DNA of 37,253 bases from the IMG/VR virus record IMGVR_UViG_3300044490_000259, positions 1 to 37,253 of that record. The stretch is one strand, 5' to 3'. This stretch comes from a virus. The position numbers were made by a program, and so were the translations under genes. Positions 25,410 through 31,788 of this stretch are shown here, in pieces. The notes beneath the pieces were generated by a model. That model ran no database searches, had not been told where the DNA came from, and worked only from the letters and a program-made list of their open reading frames with translations. Position 1 is the first letter of the stretch; the number at the start of each line of letters is the position of its first letter.

Positions 25410-26197
25410 GGTGAGTCTCGGCCGCTGCTCAGCAGCGACGCGACGACGGCACTGCCGGCCTTGGGCACGCCGCGCACCACGAGCCATCCGGGCAGGTCGC
25501 CCTGGATGGCGGTGCGGAGCTCGCCGAGTGCCATGTCTCGCACGTCTGGCAGGTCGCGGAAGCGCATGCGGAACGACGGCGGACCGTCCTTCGACAGCGC
25601 CACGTCGAGCCCGATGGACACCTCGTACCTCTCGGCGTGGCCCAGCCAGAGCGGGACCTTGATGCCGAACTCCTTGGGGATTTCGGCCTTTGTCCCCTTG
25701 GCGCCCTCCTTGACGCGGAAGACCGTCTCCGCATCGTTCTCCAGGTCGGCGTCGAACTCCACCTCGACTCTGGCCTTGAAAGCCGACACCGCCGCGAGCG
25801 TGCTCTTGCTCACGAGGTCTCCGGCCCGGTCCTCGATGAAGTTGCGGAGCCTGATGGGGCTCATGTCCTGCCCGACGGACTTCTGCCACGCCTCGATGGC
25901 CGTGGACGGATCGAGGACCATCCGGACCAGAGAGTGGTCGGCTCCTTTGATTTCGTCGATGACCAGGCGCACGCCGCTCGCGTCCACGTACACGGCGGAG
26001 TCGGCAGATCCGTGTATGTTGGCGTAGGCCACGAACGAGTCGCGGCCCGTCAGCGTGTGCAGGCGGCAGGGGCCGCGGCCGTCCACGTGCACGAGCCGCG
26101 AGCCGTCGGCCACAGCCAGTGTATCACCCAGCGCCACGGCCTGAGAGTGCGGCCTGAACCGCTCCAGCAGTTCTTTGATCGTCTCGATGATGCTCAT
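25406..26197 (-). CDS. DUF2303 family protein (YfdQ-like)
   Basis: 263 residues from ATG 26197. The order of elements fits DUF2303: SFVAYANIHGSADSAVYVD, AIEAWQKSVGQDMSPIRLRN, FIEDRAGDLVSKSTL, then a PKEFGIKVPLWLG strand region and SFRMRFRDLPDVRDMALGEL. The biochemical role of the family is not established; members are found in phage early and recombination operons. It overlaps the RecU-like start by 4 nt. The upstream in-frame stretch contains a different gene's complement and was rejected. Confidence 0.75.
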   Translation of the reverse strand: MSIIETIKELLERFRPHSQAVALGDTLAVADGSRLVHVDGRGPCRLHTLTGRDSFVAYANIHGSADSAVYVDASGVRLVIDEIKGADHSLVRMVLDPSTAIEAWQKSVGQDMSPIRLRNFIEDRAGDLVSKSTLAAVSAFKARVEVEFDADLENDAETVFRVKEGAKGTKAEIPKEFGIKVPLWLGHAERYEVSIGLDVALSKDGPPSFRMRFRDLPDVRDMALGELRTAIQGDLPGWLVVRGVPKAGSAVVASLLSSGRDSP

Positions 26198-26202
26198 GTG
26201 TT

Positions 26203-26568
26203 TCAGGCTCCCTTTTCCGCCGCGGCGTTCGCGCGGATGACACGCTCGATGTCGAGCTGGGTTGTACCGGGGTCGATGCGCATGTCCACGAAGACCTCGC
26301 CGCCATCCACGAACGCGGTGTCGCCCACCTCTGGGCGCGGCACAGCCACGTCCACCTTGTGCGACGTGCGCATCGTGTGCTCGCCGTTGGGTTCCAGCTT
26401 GAGCTTGATCGTGATGGAGCGGGCGCCCGTGCGCTGCGGCTTCTCGTTCATGCCGGCGACGCAGTCCGCCAGCACCTGCTCGATTCCAGCATTGATGTCG
26501 TCGATGAGGCGGCCACCGGAGAACGTCTGCGCGCTCAACGGGACGTGCACCTTGTGTTTCGCTACCAT
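26203..26568 (-). CDS. Conserved early protein, function unknown
   Basis: 121 residues from ATG 26568, with a strong AAAGGAGAG ribosome-binding site upstream. It contains PLSAQTFSGGRLIDDINAGI, a strand-rich middle (RSITIKLKLEPNGEHTMRTS) and a short acidic strand (GDTAFVDGGEVFVDMRID). It is separated from DUF2303 by 5 nt, so the two are probably translated together and may act as partners. No family was recognised. Confidence 0.65.
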   Translation of the reverse strand: MVAKHKVHVPLSAQTFSGGRLIDDINAGIEQVLADCVAGMNEKPQRTGARSITIKLKLEPNGEHTMRTSHKVDVAVPRPEVGDTAFVDGGEVFVDMRIDPGTTQLDIERVIRANAAAEKGA

Positions 26569-26606
26569 ACTCACTCTCCTTTCCGGGGAAGCGCCCGGTG
26601 CGCATG

Positions 26607-26638
26607 TGTCAACTTCGGCCGGCGCACGGTGTGCCGGC
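26607..26638 (-). promoter_or_regulatory. Stem-loop followed by consensus -35 box
   Basis: Between two genes of the leftward operon a 21-nt hairpin (26618-26638) pairs GCCGGCGCA with TGTGCCGGC around a CGG loop (one G-U pair). Downstream on the minus strand is TTGACA at 26612-26607, an exact -35 consensus, but no convincing -10 lies 16-18 bp further. It could be a pause or processing site, or an internal promoter with a poor -10. Confidence 0.35.
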
Positions 26639-26643
26639 AAACG

Positions 26644-26851
26644 TCACGTCAGGCCGCCGAGTCGCCACCCGACGGCGGTCCTCAACACATCGGCCTGTGA
26701 GATGGCCCCGGCAGCGAGGGCGACGCGCACGGCGTCCACAGCGTCCGCGTCGAGGTAGAGCGTCACACCATTGAGACTCATCGCCGCGCCTCGCTCATGC
26801 AGGCCGCGACCACCGCCCGCACCCGTCCACTGAATTCCGGATCTGGCGCTC
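26644..26851 (-). CDS. Small protein with ribbon-helix-helix-like pattern
   Basis: 68 residues if started at ATG 26851, which has GGAGG seven bases upstream; 45 residues if started at ATG 26781. The conserved-looking part is after the second ATG: VTLYLDADAVDAVRVALAAG followed by a helix AISQADVLRTAVGWRL, a strand-helix-helix pattern seen in small DNA-binding or antitoxin-like proteins. The first 24 residues are Gly-rich and may be a leftover of a shifted frame. Function unknown. Confidence 0.5.
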
Positions 26852-26905
26852 ATCGATTCGCCTCCGCGTCGTGGTATCTCGGTTATGGTTGATGGCACCC
26901 GAGCA

Positions 26906-28129
26906 TCACCGCGTCCCCGGCTCGAAGATGCCGAGCAGCGGCTGCACGGAGCCGTCGGCGAAGTGGGCGTCGAGCCACACGTCCCCGGTCGGTTCCGTGC
27001 CGGTCCACCCGTGTGGCCAGGTGCCGGCGGCGAGCAACTCGCGAACCCGGGCCTCTTCCTCCGCGTCGAGCAGCGAGACGGGCGGCCGGCCGGCGATGGC
27101 AGCTCCATCATTGACCCGCCGCTGGATGTCAAGCACCTGGTCGAGCGCCCACGCTCTGGCCTCCAAAGTGATCGGCCCGAGGCGCTGCTGGTTTTTGGAG
27201 AGAGTGCCGTCGGCGCGGGCCTCGCCACCCGGCTGTCGCAATCGCATGATCGCCTTGCGCAACTCGCGCCACAGCGGGCGCAACTCCTTGAGCGGCTCCA
27301 GGTATCTCCACGCCGGCCGCGCAATCACGTTGTCGAGCGCCGTGTCCTTTTCGGTCAGGGGGCAACCCACGCAGCCGGTCCGAGCATTGATCTCTTCGGC
27401 CTCCTCACCGCCATATGCGTCGGCCAAGGCTGCCGTCGGCCAGCCACCGAAGTCCGCGTGCGGAGCGTAGAACTTGAGCCAGTCCCAGACCTTGCAGACC
27501 CGCCAGTGCAGGATCGGGGCGAGCGTGTCGCAGAGCGCGTCGGGCAGCGTCTCCTGATACCAACCCTGCCCGCACTCGGCCCCGTCTTTGGAGCATGACA
27601 TCGCGATGCGACCGTCGCGGATCGCGCTCTCCCCCTGGCGGACACCGGTCAGCGTGAGCACCTTCTCCTGGCGCTCGCCGAAGATGCGTTTGAGCTCGGC
27701 TGCCATCGGGTCGACTTTGATCTGCCGGGTACACCATCGGAGCGTGTTGTTGTTCGGCGGGGGCACGCCGCGCCCGAGGATGTAGACGAGGAAACGCTTG
27801 TCGAGCGGGGCCCGCACGGTGCGCACGTCCACTCCGCGCTCTCGCAGCTTCGCCTGGATCTCGAGCGCCGATGCGTAGAGCGGCAGGAGTTCGAGCCCCG
27901 TGTCCGCGTAAAGCACAGTGAGCGTCTCCGGGTGCTGAATACGGCCAGCGTCGAGCAGGTGGAAGAGCAGTGTGAGCAGCGTCGTGCTGTCCTTCCCACC
28001 GCTCCAAGCGACGGCCCAGTGCCGATGTGTCGGGCCGTACGAGGCCAGCGAGGCCACGGTGAGATCGATGCTCTCTGGGATCTGCAAGCGGCTCGCAGTC
28101 CCGACAAACAGATCGTCCTGTCGCGTCAC
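26906..28129 (-). CDS. DndC-like / PAPS reductase family PP-loop protein
   Basis: 407 residues, GTG start at 28129 overlapping the upstream stop (GTGA). The PP-loop SGGKDST is at 43-49, followed by RWCTRQIKVDP (131-141), GVRQGESAIRD (162-172) and RTGCVGCPLTEKD (250-262) with C253-x-x-C256. This combination is seen in DndC and related PAPS-reductase-fold sulfur-transfer proteins, where the cysteines may hold an iron-sulfur cluster. DndC incorporates sulfur into the DNA backbone as phosphorothioate, but the partner genes dndA, B, D and E are not in this window. Other possibilities are sulfur modification of nucleic acid bases or a PAPS reductase-like enzyme. The fold call is strong; the reaction is inference. 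Confidence 0.75.
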   Translation of the reverse strand: MTRQDDLFVGTASRLQIPESIDLTVASLASYGPTHRHWAVAWSGGKDSTTLLTLLFHLLDAGRIQHPETLTVLYADTGLELLPLYASALEIQAKLRERGVDVRTVRAPLDKRFLVYILGRGVPPPNNNTLRWCTRQIKVDPMAAELKRIFGERQEKVLTLTGVRQGESAIRDGRIAMSCSKDGAECGQGWYQETLPDALCDTLAPILHWRVCKVWDWLKFYAPHADFGGWPTAALADAYGGEEAEEINARTGCVGCPLTEKDTALDNVIARPAWRYLEPLKELRPLWRELRKAIMRLRQPGGEARADGTLSKNQQRLGPITLEARAWALDQVLDIQRRVNDGAAIAGRPPVSLLDAEEEARVRELLAAGTWPHGWTGTEPTGDVWLDAHFADGSVQPLLGIFEPGTR

Positions 28130-29130
28130 TTCGCTCCCCCCAACGCCAGAAATCGTGACTCTGGAAACATGTCCCTCCTGATTTCGAGCGGCGTTCCCGT
28201 CTCCTCCACTCTCCGGCCGTCGATACACACCCAGCCGTCGTCCCATCCGGTGCAGCCTGCGCCGCTACACCGGGGACACGGCGGCCAGTCTCGCTCCGCC
28301 TCCACCGGCTCCGTCGGTCCCGGCGGAGCCTTCCCGACCGACAGACTCGCTGGTCCGCTCCGCCTGCCACGCGCGCTCGCCGGCATCGGTGGCAGGTCTG
28401 GAAGCGGCCCCTCGCCCGCGAGCTTGCGGAGGAACCCGAGGGACGGCGAACCGTTGCGGGTCTTGTCCACCGCCGCGCCGATGGCCCACCGGACGCGCTC
28501 GGCGCCGTGGGCCTGGAGCAGCTCCGCCACCGCGTCGACCACGGCGGGCGGAGGGAACAGGCCGGGAGCTCGACGCCCCATCCCGCCCTGGGTCCGCCAC
28601 CACGCATCGACCAGCCCCCCGACCTCGCCGGAATCGACAGGGGTTTCACGTGCGTGCGCGGGCGCGGCGGTGGCGGCGTCTGGAGAAGGTCTGGAGAAGG
28701 TCTGGATCTCCTTATTAGGGGGTGCAGGGGGGGTGTCCGCGTGGCGGACAAACATGTCCGTATTGCGGACATTCGTGTCCGCGTGGCGGACATCGGTGTC
28801 CGTATTGCGGACATCCGGACTGTCCGTATTGCGGACACTCTTGTCCGCGTGGCGGACATCAGGGGTCTCGCCGGTCCCCTCATGTCCGTCACCCGGACCG
28901 CCGGACGGAAGTCTCGCGACCCACCGCGCTCCGACCTTCTCCGCGTACCCCTCCGACACGACGTCCTCGAGGAGCTCGTACGCCGTCGACCGCGAGGTGC
29001 CCGTGAGCTGGGCGAGCCGTTGCGCGCCGGCGCCGTCGGGGTGGTGGTAGCGGACTGCGATCGCCATGAGCTTCCCGAGCGGCGCGAGGCCGCTGCGCAG
29101 GATTTCGCCGATGTCGGAGCCGAAGGACAC
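28126..29130 (-). CDS. Replication initiator-like protein containing the iteron array
   Basis: 334 residues, GTG start at 29130 with GGAGA upstream. The N-terminal winged-helix-like part includes LMAIAVRYHHPDGAGAQRLA then QLTGTSRSTAYELLEDVVSE (about 21-60). Residues 91-132 are heptad-like repeats DVRHADK-SVRNTDS-PDVRNTD-TDVRHAD-TNVRNTD-MFVRHAD, encoded by the 17-bp palindromes at 28734-28858. A helical DnaD-like part follows (VVDAVAELLQAHGAERVRWA), then a cysteine knuckle CPRCSGAGC near 285-293. In lambda, gene O similarly contains the origin iterons in its middle. The DNA-binding and origin roles are inferred from this analogy. Confidence 0.75.
   Translation of the reverse strand: MSFGSDIGEILRSGLAPLGKLMAIAVRYHHPDGAGAQRLAQLTGTSRSTAYELLEDVVSEGYAEKVGARWVARLPSGGPGDGHEGTGETPDVRHADKSVRNTDSPDVRNTDTDVRHADTNVRNTDMFVRHADTPPAPPNKEIQTFSRPSPDAATAAPAHARETPVDSGEVGGLVDAWWRTQGGMGRRAPGLFPPPAVVDAVAELLQAHGAERVRWAIGAAVDKTRNGSPSLGFLRKLAGEGPLPDLPPMPASARGRRSGPASLSVGKAPPGPTEPVEAERDWPPCPRCSGAGCTGWDDGWVCIDGRRVEETGTPLEIRRDMFPESRFLALGGAK
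28734..28858 (+). repeat. Iteron array: six 17-bp palindromes (putative replication origin)
   Basis: Six perfect copies of TGTCCG-N5-CGGACA start at 28734, 28755, 28776, 28797, 28821 and 28842. Spacers alternate: cgtgg, tattg, cgtgg, tattg, tattg, cgtgg. Start-to-start distances are 21, 21, 21, 24 and 21 bp, two helical turns apart, so all sites face one side of the DNA. A degenerate copy TGTCCGTCACCCGGAC is at 28883-28898. The lower-GC stretch CTCCTTATTAGGG lies just beside the array near 28708-28720. The array is translated in frame as the heptad repeats of the initiator. Likely role: binding sites for the initiator and the phage origin. Confidence 0.85.
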
Positions 29131-29178
29131 GAGGTCTCCGCTGGGTCAGGGTCTTGTGGGCCGCCTCGCTACCGGCCG

Positions 29179-29808
29179 CTACGGCGGCCCCGTCGCCCGG
29201 ACCGCCGCCGGTCTAGGCTCTGGCGGCGTCGGCGCCACGAGCGCGTCCCAGGGCCCGCGCAGGGGCCATGACGGGGCGAGCCTCGCCACGGCCCGCTGCA
29301 GGACCGCCGCCCACCGCGCCTTGAGGGCTGCGAGCGGGTCGCGGACCGCCGCCATCGGGCGGCGAGGTGGAAACGCCGGGCTTGTCGCGGCCGGCCCGGC
29401 GGCGGCCTGCATGGCGGGGGGCGGGGAAGGAGAAGACTCCGCCCCCACGTGCGACGCCTGCACCGCGGGGGCCGTCTCGGGCTCCGCGGACGTCTCGATC
29501 TCGAACTGGTCGGGGTCGCGCCCTCGAAACTCGGGGGCGACCGCTGGGCCTGGGTAGGTGCGCTGCGGCCTGGTCGCGAGCTGCGCGTCCTCGGCGAGCG
29601 TCTCCCACCCGCCCTCGGCCTCCCCGCCCGCGCCGGCCCGCCGGTGGGCAGACCTTCGAGCCGGCGCGGGCTGGTCTGCGGCGGGCTGCTCGCGCCGCCG
29701 CGGGGAGTCGATGGCCTCTGCTCGCTCAGCGTCTCGAGCCGCGCGCTTCTCAGCGCGGGCGTCGAGCTCGGCGAGCCTGGCGCGGAGGCAGGCGAGGGCG
29801 TCGGTCAT
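29179..29808 (-). CDS. Low-complexity early protein, function unknown
   Basis: 209 residues from ATG 29808. The N-terminal 45 residues form a charged helix (LACLRARLAELDARAEKRAA); the rest is Pro/Ala/Arg-rich and mostly disordered, with a short helical segment near the end (LAALKARWAAVLQRAVARLA). It sits between the lipoprotein and the initiator in the leftward operon and overlaps the lipoprotein stop (ATGA). The reading frame is supported by gene coupling more than by recognisable sequence. Confidence 0.55.
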   Translation of the reverse strand: MTDALACLRARLAELDARAEKRAARDAERAEAIDSPRRREQPAADQPAPARRSAHRRAGAGGEAEGGWETLAEDAQLATRPQRTYPGPAVAPEFRGRDPDQFEIETSAEPETAPAVQASHVGAESSPSPPPAMQAAAGPAATSPAFPPRRPMAAVRDPLAALKARWAAVLQRAVARLAPSWPLRGPWDALVAPTPPEPRPAAVRATGPP

Positions 29809-30044
29809 CGGTCCGCCCCGTTGCGGCCGGGCGAGGGCATCGCCCCGACCGGTGCCACGCACTTGGGGCTGAACCGTCCATTGACCGCCGCGCCCACCAG
29901 CGGCTCGCGGCAACGGCCGTCGATGCACTCACCGCCGAAGTCGCCCGGCTTCGGGCCGCATCCGCCCAACGAGAGGGCGACTGCGAGGACGATGGGCTTG
30001 GCGGCGAGCGCGGGTGAGGGCGGGGTGGTCGAGTCGGCGTCCAT
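29805..30044 (-). CDS. Predicted lipoprotein (first gene of the leftward operon)
   Basis: 79 residues from ATG 30044, placed six bases after a TATCCT -10 box, so the message is probably leaderless. Hydrophobic PIVLAVALSLGGC ends in a lipobox (LGGC, C29), although the n-region is acidic. Further cysteines at 40, 45 and 62 could pair in the periplasm. Being first out of a repressor-controlled early promoter, it may act on superinfection or the host envelope; this is inference. The gene's position is secure, its function is not. Confidence 0.6.
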   Translation of the reverse strand: MDADSTTPPSPALAAKPIVLAVALSLGGCGPKPGDFGGECIDGRCREPLVGAAVNGRFSPKCVAPVGAMPSPGRNGADR

Positions 30045-30050
30045 GATCCA

Positions 30051-30080
30051 AGGATAGGCACACTATCCAAGGATTTTCAA
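30051..30080 (-). promoter_or_regulatory. Leftward early promoter, leaderless
   Basis: Minus-strand TTGAAA (30080-30075), 18-bp spacer, then TATCCT (30056-30051). ATG at 30044 is six bases after the -10, about where transcription should start, so the mRNA would have no leader. The operator GGATAG-N5-CTATCC covers the spacer and -10. The layout is the same as that of the rightward promoter at 31062-31090. Confidence 0.7.
30052..30068. promoter_or_regulatory. Operator GGATAG-N5-CTATCC, leftward promoter
   Basis: Perfect 6-bp inverted repeat with spacer GCACA overlapping the -10. ATCCAAGGAT also flanks it on both sides (30047-30056 and 30065-30074). Same arms as the operator at 31073-31089, so one repressor should bind both. 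Confidence 0.75.
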
Positions 30081-30173
30081 GGTGCACTTCCCGTCTTCTT
30101 GTTGCTTGAACGGTCTGGCATTCTCCCGTCGTGATCGCAGCGAGCCGGATCACCAAACAGGAAGGAGAGAAGA

Positions 30174-30431
30174 ATGAAGCGATGGATTGTTCTGGCCTTG
30201 CTACTCGCCGCTCCAGTAGCCGCAGGTGGAGCAAGCTATGACCCGGACGCCAACGTGAATGACGAAGGTGACGCGGGATGGTCCGACGAGGACGCCGGGC
30301 TTTATGAGCAGGTAGAGCAGCCCGTCAGTTGCAAGCAAGGTTGCCGGTGCGGGAACTCGTGCATCGACTGCTCAAAGACTTGTCGCAAGGGAAGCGGCAA
30401 GGGGTGCTCAACGATGGGCGTCGGACGGTAG
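30174..30431 (+). CDS. Secreted cysteine-rich small protein (possible lysogenic-conversion gene)
   Basis: 85 residues from ATG 30174 with a GAAGGAG ribosome-binding site. A Sec signal peptide (KRWIVLALLLAAPVAAGGA) is followed by an acidic linker and a C-terminal module with seven cysteines (53, 57, 59, 63, 66, 70, 78) reading CKQGCRCGNSCIDCSKTC. Similar cysteine motifs with a CGxxCI core occur in small secreted bacterial proteins of unknown role. It is oriented opposite to the leftward operon and lies between that operon's promoter and the regulators, a typical place for a gene expressed from the prophage. No promoter was firmly identified. Confidence 0.7.
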   Translation: MKRWIVLALLLAAPVAAGGASYDPDANVNDEGDAGWSDEDAGLYEQVEQPVSCKQGCRCGNSCIDCSKTCRKGSGKGCSTMGVGR

Positions 30432-30761
30432 CAGGTGGTGCAGGAGCAAACGGAAAGTGCAGGAGTAGCGAAAAACGGCAGGTGGTGCAGGTGGTGCAGG
30501 AACCACAGCCGACAACCGAACCGTCAACCCGCTGGCGTCTTGTCGGGGTGGTCGACCGCGACATCCGCAGTGGGGATGGTCCCGCCTCACGGTCACCTTC
30601 CGCGCAATCCACGCGCTTGGTGAACAGGCCACGAGCACGCCAGAGATTCAGCAGCAACGCGGGCGTCCGGGTGCTCATGGAAATGGGCTTGCAAGCCGTC
30701 GACGCCGCCCGGGACCATCCCCGTTTTCTTGGCCGTTGAAGCCCCAGCATCCGAGACGTAG
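30432..30761. other. 330-bp stretch without a confident gene
   Basis: Contains short direct repeats of GCAGGTGGTGCAGG near 30431-30445 and 30478-30502, and marginal open frames on both strands. One plus-strand frame (ending 30739) finishes with VRVLMEMGLQAVDAARDHPR, which looks protein-like but overlaps the cysteine-rich gene in its 5' part. Another (from about 30435) has WCRWCR. No start signal or family supports either. It may be a decayed gene or non-coding. Confidence 0.4.
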
Positions 30762-31046
30762 CTAACGGACGAGTGCCAGAAGCCGCTCCATCGCGTCGGT
30801 GGGGTGCTTCGCGCGGACCGCCTCGATTAGGCTGCGCTCCGACTCGGTCAGGGCGAACGCATCCATCAACTCGCCGGGCGACGTCCCAAGCCAGGCAGCC
30901 GCAAGGTAGACCTGCGCGGCCGTCCAGGGCCAGCCGTTTTCGAGCTGGCCCACTCGGCCGCGCGTCACGCCAAGCACCCGTGCGAGTTGCAGTTGAGTGC
31001 GACTCGCAGCCTCTCGGCGCGCGCGGACGGCACGGCCGATGAAAAT
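30762..31046 (-). CDS. XRE-family regulator, start uncertain
   Basis: About 94 residues. The helix-turn-helix lies in IGRAVRARREAAS, then RTQLQLARVLGVTRGRVGQL and ENGWPWTAAQVYLAA. The C-terminal part (ALTESERSLIEAVRAKHPTD) is helical. No ATG, GTG or TTG is available in frame between the domain and a distant ATG at 31334, and that long form would lie antisense over the divergent regulator. An ATT at 31046 (or ATC nearby) is the best-placed start. It is divergent from the regulator at 31098, so one of the two is probably the lysogeny repressor and the other its antagonist; which is which cannot be told. Confidence 0.6.
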   Translation of the reverse strand: MFIGRAVRARREAASRTQLQLARVLGVTRGRVGQLENGWPWTAAQVYLAAAWLGTSPGELMDAFALTESERSLIEAVRAKHPTDAMERLLALVR

Positions 31047-31061
31047 ATCGATAGGGTGCGG

Positions 31062-31090
31062 TTGACTTCTGTGGATAGCTTGCCTATCCT
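31062..31090 (+). promoter_or_regulatory. Rightward regulator promoter, leaderless
   Basis: TTGACT (31062-31067), exactly 17-bp spacer, TATCCT (31085-31090). The regulator ATG at 31098 is seven bases after the -10, so the transcript should begin at or next to the start codon. The -35 matches the consensus at 5 of 6, the -10 at 4 of 6. Confidence 0.75.
31073..31089. promoter_or_regulatory. Operator GGATAG-N5-CTATCC, rightward promoter
   Basis: Perfect 6-bp inverted repeat with spacer CTTGC, overlapping the promoter spacer and -10. Read on the promoter strand, both sites fit GGATAG-NNTGC-CTATCCTTG, identical except at two spacer bases. Confidence 0.78.
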
Positions 31091-31097
31091 TGCCGGT

Positions 31098-31355
31098 ATG
31101 GACAGCGACGAGGTCACCAGGATCAACCGTGCCGTCGGCCGGCGCATCTACGAGTGCCGGACCGCCAGCGGGTTGACCCAGGCGGATGTCGCCGTTGCCC
31201 TCAATTGCAAGCGGGCGAACATCGGCCACATCGAGGCCGGCCGACAGTCCGCGACGTTTGTGCAGTTGTGCGCGATTGCCGGGCTCCTTGGGGTCCCGGT
31301 CAATCAACTGTACGCCCCGGCCGCTCGCACTCACGGTGAGTCGGCCGCCGGGTAG
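31098..31355 (+). CDS. XRE-family regulator (probable repressor or Cro-like protein)
   Basis: 85 residues from ATG 31098. The helix-turn-helix is IYECRTASGLTQADVAVALN followed by CKRANIGHIEAGRQ, with the usual Q and recognition-helix layout, and then a short helical LCAIAGLLGVPVNQLY; no peptidase or dimerisation domain follows. It is transcribed from the operator-containing leaderless promoter and so is likely autoregulated. It heads the rightward early set. The start was chosen because no ribosome-binding site is needed given the promoter position, and the upstream in-frame sequence would precede the transcript. Confidence 0.75.
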   Translation: MDSDEVTRINRAVGRRIYECRTASGLTQADVAVALNCKRANIGHIEAGRQSATFVQLCAIAGLLGVPVNQLYAPAARTHGESAAG

Positions 31356-31422
31356 GACATGATTTCGATCACGCTAGGCATGCCACGGATCGTAACGGGG
31401 CCCCCTGGCAGAGAGTAGACTG

Positions 31423-31444
31423 ACCGCCCGTTGCGTGGGGCGGT
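31423..31444 (+). terminator. Stem-loop after the regulator gene
   Basis: ACCGCCC (31423-31429) pairs with GGGCGGT (31438-31444) around an 8-nt loop in the 136-bp gap before the next gene. No T-run follows; it could attenuate read-through from the regulator promoter. Confidence 0.3.
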
Positions 31445-31491
31445 GTGGCACCGTCGCGCCTGACGTGCGCGTCTGGAAGGAGGAGTGCGAC

Positions 31492-31788
31492 ATGAACGGG
31501 AGCGTGAGTCAGATGACGGCGGCGGAACTGCGCGCGCTCGCAGACCTGAAAGAAGCCGAGGCCGCAACCGGGCCGAGCGGCGAGGGCTGGGGTGCGTTCA
31601 GCGGCGGAACCATGTGGGGCAAGGGCCGCCTCATCGTCGGCGTGTCCTCTGGTCGCTACCGGGCCCAGGTCGACGTGGGCGGTTCCTGGGTGAGCGTGGA
31701 GAACTGCGAGACCGCAGACGCCGCGCTCGACCAGCTCGCAGCCAGCCTCGACGCGGCGGCGGCCGAGATCCGGATGGCAGTCAAGTGA
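31492..31788 (+). CDS. Early protein, function unknown
   Basis: 98 residues from ATG 31492, chosen for the AAGGAGG ribosome-binding site seven bases before it; an earlier in-frame ATG at 31435 is not supported. It has an N-terminal helix (MTAAELRALADLKEAEAAT), a beta middle with Trp (GWGAFSGGTMWGKGRLIVGV) and a C-terminal helix. It starts the rightward recombination operon and overlaps the next gene (GTGA). Confidence 0.7.
   Translation: MNGSVSQMTAAELRALADLKEAEAATGPSGEGWGAFSGGTMWGKGRLIVGVSSGRYRAQVDVGGSWVSVENCETADAALDQLAASLDAAAAEIRMAVK

Noticed and set aside
28734-28858. Repeat array considered as a CRISPR
   Set aside because: The units are palindromes separated by only 4-7 bp, with no unique spacers of useful length, and they are in frame within a coding gene.
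27405-28892. Minus-strand frame overlapping the DndC-like and initiator genes
   Set aside because: Its sequence is Arg/Ser/Thr shadow; the accepted frames contain the PP-loop and the iteron-coded heptads.
30329-30739. Plus-strand frame overlapping the Cys-rich gene
   Set aside because: Half of it overlaps a gene with a signal peptide and strong ribosome-binding site; no start signal. Only its last 50 residues look protein-like, noted as an open question.
31047-31334. Long form of the minus-strand XRE regulator starting at 31334
   Set aside because: It would lie antisense through the whole divergent regulator and its extension has no domain-like sequence.
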